Source: Vicinamibacterales bacterium (lineage in GTDB: Bacteria > Acidobacteriota > Vicinamibacteria > Vicinamibacterales > Fen-181). Taken from it: a stretch of DNA of 64,000 bases. A model generated the notes under the pieces. It was given only the letters and a program-made list of their open reading frames with translations. It had not been told where the DNA came from and did no database searches. The stretch spans positions 1 through 64,000 of the forward strand of contig DASXVO010000056.1 in the NCBI GenBank assembly GCA_036504215.1, read 5' to 3'. The translations under genes were made by a program, and so were the position numbers. Below are positions 1-8,200 of the stretch, one piece after another. Position 1 is the stretch's first letter. Every line of letters begins with the position of its first letter.

Positions 1-9
1 GCCAGGAGT

Positions 10-51
10 CAGAATTCACAAGTGAGAAGCGAGAAGCGAGAAGTGAGAAGC
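10..51 (+). repeat. Dispersed repeat copy with a tandem heptamer tract
   Basis: Positions 24-51 are four tandem heptamers, GAGAAGC three times and GAGAAGT once. The 26 bases 10-35 recur in reverse complement at 5211-5236 with a single mismatch (C19 here against G there). The tract lies just before the first gene of the window. It looks like a short intergenic repeat family, not a protein-binding site; its function is unknown. Confidence 0.75.
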
Positions 52-82
52 GGTGTAGACTCGGCCGGAACGCTGGCGGGCG

Positions 83-1318
83 ATGGACTACTGCGACATC
101 TACCACTCCCTGAAATCGTCGGTGACCTACACCCCCACCGAGATCCACCTCGGCGACGGCACGCGCGTGGTCAACGTGGACTTCCGTTCGGAGAGCGATT
201 GGATCCTCCCGGGGCGGGGCAACTGCGCCTGCCCGACGCACGGTGCGATGCTGACCGAGCCGCAGGCAGATGAGGAGACGATCGAATCGGACATCCCCGG
301 TCATGACGACGCGCACATGCGCGAGAACCGGGAGTTCCGGTACCACGTGTTCGCGCCTGCCGGCACCGGGCGCGCGCACGAGGTGATCCTGCTGTTCCAC
401 GGCTTCAACGAGAAGCACTGGCACAAGTACCTGCCGTGGGCGCACGCCCTCGTCGAGCGAACGGGAAAGACGGTGCTGCTCTTTCCCATCGCGTTCCACA
501 TGAACCGGGCGCCGCAGGCGTGGAGCGACCGCCGCGCGATGCACCGGCTGTGCGAGGAGCGCAAACGCGGATTCCCGTCCATCATCGCGTCGACGCTCTC
601 GAACGCGGCCATCAGCACGCGGCTGCAGACGAGGCCCCAACGCTTCTTCTGGTCCGGACTGCAGACCTACAACGACATCGTGCAGCTCGTCGACGAGATC
701 CGGACGGGCCGGCATCCGCTCGTCGACCAGGCGGCCACCTTCGACCTGTTCGCCTATTCGATCGGCTGCATGCTCGCGCAGATCCTGCTGATGACCGACC
801 CTCGGGGCGCGTTCAACAACTCGCGCTCGTGTCTGTTCTGCGGCGGCGCCGTGCTGAACCGGATGTCGCCCGTCTCCCGCTTCATCCTGGACAGCGAGTG
901 CAACGTCGCACTCTACTCGTACGCGGTCGAACATCTCGAAAGTCACCTGAGGGACAACGAACGGCTGCGGCACTTCCTGGGCGACGCCCACCCTGAGGGT
1001 CTGGCCTTTCGCTGCATGCTCAACGCGATCGTTCGACGGAAGGAGCGCGAGGCCCACTTCGGCCGGCTCGGATCGCGCCTGCTCGCGCTGACGCTCGAAT
1101 CGGACACCGTCATTCCGCCCGACGAGGTGATGAACACGCTGCAGGGGGCGGCACGGAACCTCCCCGCGCGCGTGGACGTGCTCGAGTTCGGCTATCCGTG
1201 CCGGCACGAGGACCCGTTCCCCGCGGCCGCATCCACGCGCGGGGAGGTGGACAAGGCATTCAGGCGCGTCTTCGACCGCGCCGCCGGTTTCTATCTGAGG
1301 AAATCACTCGCAAAGTGA
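83..1318 (+). CDS. Alpha/beta-hydrolase-like protein of unknown function
   Basis: The 411-residue product has no obvious signal peptide and is probably cytoplasmic. Around residue 100 it has a typical alpha/beta-hydrolase opening: a beta strand followed by LLFHGFNEK, which resembles an HG oxyanion-hole motif. Near residue 230 the segment FAYSIGC looks like a nucleophile elbow with serine as nucleophile. An Asp (LESDTVIPPDE) and a late His (CRHEDPF) are plausible partners for a catalytic triad. It resembles uncharacterised DUF6051-type proteins, but I am not certain of the family and no substrate can be named. The ATG at 83 has only a weak purine-rich stretch upstream. It converges with the permease gene ending at 1353. 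Confidence 0.7.
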   Translation: MDYCDIYHSLKSSVTYTPTEIHLGDGTRVVNVDFRSESDWILPGRGNCACPTHGAMLTEPQADEETIESDIPGHDDAHMRENREFRYHVFAPAGTGRAHEVILLFHGFNEKHWHKYLPWAHALVERTGKTVLLFPIAFHMNRAPQAWSDRRAMHRLCEERKRGFPSIIASTLSNAAISTRLQTRPQRFFWSGLQTYNDIVQLVDEIRTGRHPLVDQAATFDLFAYSIGCMLAQILLMTDPRGAFNNSRSCLFCGGAVLNRMSPVSRFILDSECNVALYSYAVEHLESHLRDNERLRHFLGDAHPEGLAFRCMLNAIVRRKEREAHFGRLGSRLLALTLESDTVIPPDEVMNTLQGAARNLPARVDVLEFGYPCRHEDPFPAAASTRGEVDKAFRRVFDRAAGFYLRKSLAK

Positions 1319-1352
1319 TCGTTGCCGCGCTCTTCCGCCTCTCCGCCTTCAT

Positions 1353-3818
1353 CTATGCGTTCGACCGCAGCGCGACGACCGGGTCCACGCGCGAGGCGCG
1401 CCGAGCCGGCAGATACGTTGCCATCAGCGCCACGGCGCCCAGTCCGCCTGATACCGCGACATACGTCAGCGGATCGGTCGGGCCGATCCCGAACAGCATC
1501 GTGGCCATCAGGCGGGTCAGCGCAAGGGCGACGCCAATCCCAACCAGGAGGCCAACGCCGGTGAGCGCGAGACCGTGTCGAAGGAACAACCGGCTGACGT
1601 CGCTCCGCTGCGCGCCAAGCGCCATGCGGATGCCGACCTCGCGCGTTCGCTGCGCCGCGATGTACGCGATCACGCCGTAGATGCCCACGATGCCGAGCAG
1701 CAAGGCCACCGACGCCGCGATGGCGAGCATCGCCAGCATGAACGAGGTCTGCGCCATCGACTCCGCTCGAAGTTCATTCAGCGTCCGCACGTTCGCCAGC
1801 GGCAACCCCGGGTTCACCGCCCATACCGCCTGCTGGAGTTCCTTCATGAAGCCGAGCGAATTCAGCCGCTTCGACCGGATCGCATACGCCTGGGAACGCT
1901 GCACGTAGTCCTTCTGGCCGAACATGCTGTCCACCAGCATCGGCCAGTACACGGTGGTTGGCGCCGGCTGCGAGACCCCGTCGTCGCGTTCGTCGCCGAC
2001 GACCCCCACGATTTCCCGCCAGGGATCGGCCGGGGTTGACCTGATTCGGCGTCCGATCGCCGCGCCAGCCGTCTTCCACTGCTGCCGCGCCAGATTCTCG
2101 GAGATGAGCGCCGCGGGCGTCCGGTTGTAGATGTCGGCCCACGTCAGCGTCCGTCCGGCGACCACCTTGTTCCCCATCGTCTCGGCGTAGGCCGGGCCGA
2201 TCCACTTGTAGCGGTGCATCTTCGGCATCTGGCCGGGACGCAGGGGGAAGTCCTCGAAGAAGATCGGATCGTTGTCGGTGTTGCCGTCCATCGTCACCGA
2301 TGAGGAGAGGCCGACCGAGATGATGCCCGCCACCTGGCTGATGTTGCGAGCCACTTGCTCGTGCATGCGCACGGTCAATTCTGGCGACGACACCATCGCC
2401 TTCGGGATCGTGATCCGCAGCGTCAGAACCTCGTCGGCCCTGGAGTAGCCGGGGTCGACGCTGCGCAGCGCGACGAACGTCCGAACCATCAGGCCCGAAC
2501 TGATCAGCAGGACCATCGCCAGCGCGACCTCGGCGACCACGAGCGTGCTCCGGAGGCGGTGGCGCTCGCGACTGTCGCTGGCGGACCGGCCGCCGTCCTT
2601 GAGCGCCGCGATCCGCGGCGCGGAGAATTTCACCACCGGGATGAGGCCGAAGAGCAGGCCGGCAACCAGCGAGATCGCGAGCGTGAATGCCAGCACGACC
2701 GGGTCGATCGCGATCTCTTCGAGGCGCGGCAGGCCATCCGGCGCCACCTTCACGAGCAACCTCACCGCGGCCCAGGCCAGCCCGGCACCGATCACGCCGC
2801 CGGCAAGACCAAGCGTGACGCTCTCGCTGAGCAACTCGCGCGCGATTCGCCACCTGTCCGCACCGAGCGCCGACCGGATAGCCAGTTCCTGTTGCCGCCC
2901 CTCCGCGCGCACCAGGAACAGGTTCGCCACGTTGGCGCATGCGATCAGCAGGACGATGCCCACCATCCCGAACAGCACCCACAACACCCGTCCCACGTCG
3001 CCGACGACGTCGATCGACAATGGTCGAACGTTCGGGCCCAGCCTCACCTCGTCGAGCATCTTGCGTGTGAAGCCGTTCGGCAGCGGAAAACGCTCGACCA
3101 CGAGCGGGATCATCCGGGCAATGTCGGCGTTCGCCTGTTCAAGGGTCACGCCGGGCTTCAGCCGGGCCACGCCCTGGTACGCGAAGTTGCCGATGAAGAC
3201 CTCGGCGCGGTTGAATTGCAGCGGGATGAGGATGGCGGGATTCGAACGAAGGAACTTGAAGGACGGCGGCAGGACGCCAATCACCTCGCGCGGACGGCCG
3301 TCGATCGTCAGCGGCCGGCCGACGATGCTCCTGTCGCCGCCGAACTTCCGCTGCCAGTATGCAAAGGTGAGGATGATGCGTTCGGGGCTGCCAGGCGTGT
3401 CGTCTGCGCGATCGAAGATACGGCCCATCGCCGGCTTCACCCGCACCGCCTGCAGCGTGCCGTCCGTCACCATCAGCGTCTGCACGCGCTCCGGGTCGCC
3501 CGCACCGGTGACCGACGCGGCGCGATCGGCCCACAAACCGATCTGCTCGAAGGTCCGATTCTCGTCCCGATACGTGAGGTAGAACGCCGGGCCCTGCTGC
3601 ATCAGGTCGGCGCTCATGCCCGGCGCCGTGTGCCAGACGCCGACCAGTCGGTCGGGCTCATTGAATGGCAGGGGTTTGAGGAGCACGCCGTAGACCACGC
3701 TGAACAGGGCAGCGTTGGCGCCGATGCCGACGCCGAGCGTCAGGAGGGCGACGACCGTGAAGAGCGGCGTTCGGAGGAGTCGGCGAAGCATCCGGCCGAG
3801 CGATGACGCGTGGTTCAT
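1353..3818 (-). CDS. Orphan MacB/FtsX-like ABC permease (ADOP family), copy 1
   Basis: The product of about 821 residues is an inner-membrane protein. It has an N-terminal transmembrane helix (LFTVVALLTLGVGIGANAALF), a large MacB-like periplasmic domain, and two FtsX-type blocks of three helices each. The first block carries ELAIRSALGADRWRIARELL and the second REVGIRMALGAQRSDV, the internal duplication typical of acidobacterial duplicated orphan permeases. No ABC ATPase lies nearby, so the substrate and energy source are unknown. The reading frame opens at 3911, but the ATG at 3818 gives a normal membrane-protein N-terminus. This copy lacks the long cytoplasmic leader seen in the copy at 17060-19693. 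Confidence 0.88.
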   Translation of the reverse strand: MNHASSLGRMLRRLLRTPLFTVVALLTLGVGIGANAALFSVVYGVLLKPLPFNEPDRLVGVWHTAPGMSADLMQQGPAFYLTYRDENRTFEQIGLWADRAASVTGAGDPERVQTLMVTDGTLQAVRVKPAMGRIFDRADDTPGSPERIILTFAYWQRKFGGDRSIVGRPLTIDGRPREVIGVLPPSFKFLRSNPAILIPLQFNRAEVFIGNFAYQGVARLKPGVTLEQANADIARMIPLVVERFPLPNGFTRKMLDEVRLGPNVRPLSIDVVGDVGRVLWVLFGMVGIVLLIACANVANLFLVRAEGRQQELAIRSALGADRWRIARELLSESVTLGLAGGVIGAGLAWAAVRLLVKVAPDGLPRLEEIAIDPVVLAFTLAISLVAGLLFGLIPVVKFSAPRIAALKDGGRSASDSRERHRLRSTLVVAEVALAMVLLISSGLMVRTFVALRSVDPGYSRADEVLTLRITIPKAMVSSPELTVRMHEQVARNISQVAGIISVGLSSSVTMDGNTDNDPIFFEDFPLRPGQMPKMHRYKWIGPAYAETMGNKVVAGRTLTWADIYNRTPAALISENLARQQWKTAGAAIGRRIRSTPADPWREIVGVVGDERDDGVSQPAPTTVYWPMLVDSMFGQKDYVQRSQAYAIRSKRLNSLGFMKELQQAVWAVNPGLPLANVRTLNELRAESMAQTSFMLAMLAIAASVALLLGIVGIYGVIAYIAAQRTREVGIRMALGAQRSDVSRLFLRHGLALTGVGLLVGIGVALALTRLMATMLFGIGPTDPLTYVAVSGGLGAVALMATYLPARRASRVDPVVALRSNA

Positions 3819-3997
3819 GGCAGGTCTTGCTGGGGATCGGGCTGACGAGCGAGAGGTACTCGGTCGATTAGACGAATCTGCGAAGAGGCCGGTTCCAGGG
3901 AGCCATCCCATCTTCCTCCTTTCCGGCCAGCTATCCGCCTGTCGGACTGCCGCCGGTCCACGCTCCCGCCCGGCCGCCTGGCATTCAACACTGGGAT

Positions 3998-4037
3998 CGC
4001 AGAGACCACAGAGCTCACCACTCTCACGGTCTCTGCG
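3998..4037. repeat. Intergenic hairpin, CACAGAG-type repeat
   Basis: A perfect 10-bp inverted repeat, CGCAGAGACC (3998-4007) and GGTCTCTGCG (4028-4037), has a 20-base loop. The left arm continues into a CACAGAGCTC stretch that is nearly repeated at 33218-33234. It lies in the 277-bp gap between the DUF4097-like gene and the first permease gene. It may act as a terminator for the former, but no T tract follows. A dispersed repeat is the better reading. Confidence 0.6.
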
Positions 4038-4095
4038 TCCTCTGCGTGCTCTGTGTCCAGTCGTGATCGCCCAGCCGCCTGCACGCGACGGCCCG

Positions 4096-4905
4096 CTACC
4101 GCCGGCCGATTCTCACGCCGCCGTTGGTGGTCCTCACCCGAATGGTCGGGCCGCCGCTCCCGATATCGGTCGAGATCTTGCGCGTGAGTTCGCCCTGCAT
4201 CGTGATCGGGAAGTCGATCGACACGCCACCGTTCGATGTGTCCGCTTCGAGGTGCGCCGAGTAGTTGTCGGGCAGCCGCAGGTCCACGCCGCCGTTGTGC
4301 GTTTCGATGTCCATTCCCTCGCCGTTCCAGGTCGTGCCGTCGAGTTCGGCCTTGATGCCGCCGTTGGTCGTGTTTCCGCGCACCCGTCCGCCGACGCGCG
4401 CCAGCCGGATACCGCCGTTCGTCGTCCGAAGCTCGAGATTGCCGGCCACGTCGCTCAACGACAGTCCGCCATTGGTCGAGCGCAGATCGAGATTCGAATG
4501 CGACGGCACCATCACCTCGAAGCTGACGCTCCAGCTGCGCCCGCGCTCGTGGCTCGGCCCATCAGTTCGCACCCGGCCGCCGTCGGTGAACACCTGGACC
4601 TGACGGCCCAAGGCCACGGCGTCGCCCTCCGAGTCCGCCTGCGTGACGACGATCGCCCGCACCTGCATGTCCTGGCGATTCCATCCACGAACGGTGATTC
4701 CGCCGTTTGGCGTGGCGTCGACCGACAAATCGGTGCCGGGGTTCGGCACGGTCGTGTCGCGGACTTCGCAGTGCGACGGACGGTCCGAGTGGTGCCGACG
4801 GCAGGGGTCGTCGCCCTTGTCCTGTGCCAGCGCCATCGTCGGCAGAACGACCATCAAGCCGGCTGCCGCCAACGACCACCGTTTGAATGTGACTGTTGCG
4901 TTCAT
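4096..4905 (-). CDS. Secreted DUF4097-like beta-repeat protein
   Basis: The 269-residue product starts with a clear signal peptide (MNATVTFKRW, then a hydrophobic core ending ALAQ). The mature part is a series of short beta repeats, each closing with an NGG turn: PNGGI, TNGGL, TNGGI twice, HNGGV, SNGGV, a GSGG variant and a final TNGGV. This is the pattern of DUF4097/DUF4098 adhesin-like proteins, which probably form a beta-helix or beta-solenoid outside the cytoplasm. No catalytic motif is visible. The ATG at 4905 is preceded by a strong GGAGG ribosome binding site. It lies upstream of, and on the same strand as, the orphan permease. Confidence 0.85.
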   Translation of the reverse strand: MNATVTFKRWSLAAAGLMVVLPTMALAQDKGDDPCRRHHSDRPSHCEVRDTTVPNPGTDLSVDATPNGGITVRGWNRQDMQVRAIVVTQADSEGDAVALGRQVQVFTDGGRVRTDGPSHERGRSWSVSFEVMVPSHSNLDLRSTNGGLSLSDVAGNLELRTTNGGIRLARVGGRVRGNTTNGGIKAELDGTTWNGEGMDIETHNGGVDLRLPDNYSAHLEADTSNGGVSIDFPITMQGELTRKISTDIGSGGPTIRVRTTNGGVRIGRR

Positions 4906-5133
4906 GTGTTGCCTCCAAAGCTGCCCTTCGACTCAGCTGTGCCGCGCCTGCCTGCCGGGTCCCTTACGCGTCCGCAGGTTGCTGGTTGGCGAAGCGCAAG
5001 TGCGCTCAGGGCATGGTTGGCCGCCAGTTCCCGGCCGCTCTGGCGACATCCGTCAGGTCTCAGGGTGTTTGACGAGGAGCCGGCCTGTTGCGTTTGCTGG
5101 CCGGCTGACGATGCAGTGGCCAGGCGGGGCGGG

Positions 5134-5157
5134 AAGGCGGCAAGGCGGCAAGGCGGA
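5134..5157. repeat. Three tandem octamers AAGGCGGC
   Basis: AAGGCGGC occurs at 5134-5141 and 5142-5149, followed by AAGGCGGA at 5150-5157. A related GGCGGG stretch precedes it. It is a simple intergenic tandem repeat with no evident function. Confidence 0.7.
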
Positions 5158-5210
5158 TGGGCGGGAACGCTCACAGTGGCCGCGAGCGTCCCCGGCCGTG
5201 CCATTCGGTA

Positions 5211-5236
5211 TTCTCGCTTCTCACTTCTGAATTCTG
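5211..5236 (-). repeat. Second copy of the 26-bp dispersed repeat (inverted)
   Basis: This segment is the reverse complement of 10-35 with 25 of 26 bases identical. It contains GAATTC followed by the GAAGTGAGAAGC element. It ends 12 bases after the stop codon of the methionine synthase fusion, on the far side of the first three genes of the window. Confidence 0.75.
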
Positions 5237-5247
5237 TCTTCTGACCC

Positions 5248-8200
5248 CTATGTATTGAAGTACCTCGCCTCCGGATGGTGCACGACCAGCGTGGCGGTGG
5301 ACTGTTCCGGGATGAGTTGCCCGGCCGAGGTCAGTATCATGCCCAGTTCCCGTTCGGCGGGAAGGAGGAGGAACACCTTCCGGTGCTCCTCGACGTCCGG
5401 CAGGGCGCCGAAGCCCCACGCGAAGCGCACGCCGCGGTGGCCAGCCAGTCCCAGTTCCTGGCGAATCCGGTCGCACAGCAACTCGGTGGCGGCTTCGGCC
5501 GTCCGCACGGCGAGGCCGTGCGAGAAGTACGCCTCGCTGTATGCGTCCTGGGCGTCCATCGAGTCGAAGCGCTCGGTCGCGGCCGCGCCGACGGTCACCA
5601 CCTGCAGCGCCGCCACATCCATCTTCTCGGAGCCGAGCGGCAGGAAGAAGTCGGCGAGGCACAGGTGCTCCTCTTCCCTCTGCCGGGGGAACGACAGGCG
5701 GGTCATCACCTGCGAGTGGTCGTCCGGATGGAAGACGACGAGTTCGTTGCCGTCGGACTGCGCGGGGAAGTAGCCGTAGACCGCCTGCGGCACGAGCCAG
5801 CGCTGCTCGATCGCCTCGCGCTTCATGCGCTCGAGCCTGGCTGAGAAATCCTTCTGCAACTGCTTCCATCCTGCGCCGCGCTGGGTCGATCCGCCCCACG
5901 ACACGCGGAACAGCCGGCTCTCGTTCAGCCGCTCGAACACCTCCTCGATCGGCATGGTCTGCATCGTCCGCGAGCCCCAGAACGGCGTCTGCGGGACATC
6001 CTCCGGTCGAGCGACGATCGAAGATCGACCCGCGATGACCGCCGCCTTCGCGGCGGGCTTCCGGCGCTCGTCGGCGGCCGTCCGCTCGCGGGCGAGCACC
6101 GCGTCGCGCGTGGTCGGGTCCATCAGCCGATCGACCGTCTCGAGCCCTTCGAACGCATCGCGGCAGTAGAAGACGCCGCCGCCGTACGTCCGATCGCCAT
6201 CCACCGCCGTGATGTCGCGGCCGAAGTCGCGGTTGATTGCCGCGCCGCCGACCATCACCGGCACCGACAGGCCTCGTCGGTCGAGCTCGCGCACGACGAG
6301 CGGCATCTGGCGCGACGTCGAGACCAGCAGCGCGGACAGGCCGATGACATCCGCCTGCAGTTCGGCTGCGCGATCGACGATCGTGCTCACCGGCACCTGC
6401 TTGCCCAGGTCGTGCACGCTGTAGCCGTTGTTGGCGAGGATCGTCTTGATCAGGTTCTTGCCGATGTCGTGGACGTCGCCGTAGACCGTCGCCAGCACGA
6501 TGCGGCCCTTCGTGACGCCTTCGGCCTTCTCGAGGTACTTCTCGAGGTGGGATACGGCCTTCTTCATCGTCTCGGCCGACTGCAGCACGAACGGCAGGAT
6601 CAGTTCGCCCGACCCGAACTTGTCGCCCACCTCTCTCATCGCGGGCAGAAGCACCTGGTTCAGCGTGCGCACGGCCACGGCGGAGGTGTCCGGATTGGGA
6701 TAGGTGTAGCCCGGTTGCGCAAAGAGGTTTGCAATGCCCGTCGCTTCGCGGACGCCGGTCGCGAGGATCGCGTCGATGTCCACCTCGCAGCCCTCGGGTT
6801 GCCGATGCAGGATGCGCCAGTGCAGGCGTTCGCTCGGCGACTTGCCGGCCAACGGGTCCGCCGCCGTCTGCCGCGACTTCGCGCCCTCGTAGAAGCTGAT
6901 GAACCGCGCCGTGGCATCGGAACGCCGGTTGAACAGGAGATCCTCGGCCAATTCGCGCTGCGCCGTTGGAATCTCCGGATACGGTGTCACCTGCTTCGGG
7001 TTGACGATGGCCATGTCGAGGCCGGCTTCGACGGCATGATAGAGGAACACGCTGTTGAGGACCCAGCGCGCCGCCGGCTTGAACCCGTAGGACACGTTCG
7101 ATACGCCGAGCGACGTGAACACGCCCGGCAGCTCGGCCTTGATGCGCCGAAGGCCTTCGAGCGTTTCCACGGCGGTATTTGCGCTCTCCGGATCGCCGGT
7201 CGCGAGCGTGAACGTGAGCGCGTCGAAGATGAGCGCGTCGGGCAGGAGACCGTATTCGCGGGTCGCGATGTCGTACAGCCTTCGCGCGACCTCGACCTTT
7301 CGGTCCGCCGTCCGCGCCATGCCCCGCTCGTCGATCGTCAGGGCGATCGTGGCGGCGCCGTAGTCGCGGACGAGCGGGAGCATCGCGTCGAGGCGCTGCC
7401 GGCCATTCTCCATGTTCACGGCGTTGACGATGATGCGGCCGGGCGCCGCTTCGAGCGCGACCTCGAGCACTTCCGCCTCGGTGGTGTCGATGACGAGGGG
7501 CGCCTCGACGGTCTGGCTCAGCTTCTTGACGACCTGCGACATCAGGTACGTCTCGTCGCGTCGTTCGGTCATCGCAACGCAGATGTCCAGCGTGTGGGCG
7601 CCACCGTCGATCTGCTCGCGCCCGAGCATGGCGATGCCGTCGTAGTCCTCGGCGAGCAGCAGTTCCTTCATCTTCTTGCTGCCCTGCGCGTTCAGGCGCT
7701 CGCCGATGAGCATCGGTCGCGGATTCTGGATCAGGCTGGCGGCGGTGATGCCCGACGACACGAGCGGCAGCGGCAGGGTCGTTCGGGGCCTCGCCTTCCG
7801 GCGGCTCAGACGGCCCACCAGCGCGCGGATGTGCTCGGGCGTGGTTCCGCAGCAGCCTCCGACGACGTTGAGGCCGAAGCGCTCGACGAAATCGGTGAGG
7901 TCGTGCGCGAACTCCTCTGGCTGCAGCGGATAGACGGCCCGGCCGTCCACGTTCAGCGGCAGGCCTGCGTTCGGCAGGCACGAGAGCGGACGCGACGAGT
8001 GGTCACCGAGGTAGGCGAGCGGCGCGCGCATGTGCTCCGGACCGGTGGAGCAGTTGATGCCGATGACGTCGATCGGCATCCGCTCGAGCGTGGCCAGCAC
8101 CGCCGCGATGTCGGTGCCGAGCAGCATGCGGCCGTTCGTGTCGAGCGTCACCTGCACCTGCAGCGGGATCTTGCGGCCCGTGCGGGCGAAGGCGTCCTGC

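Larger units (their letters stand above)
4906..5247. other. Intergenic region with short repeats
   Basis: This stretch of about 340 bases separates the DUF4097-like gene from the end of the methionine synthase fusion. The open frames here are short and unconvincing. It contains three tandem octamers at 5134-5157 and one copy of the 26-bp dispersed repeat at 5211-5236. It should also hold the promoter of the DUF4097-like gene, but I cannot place one with confidence. Confidence 0.6.
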
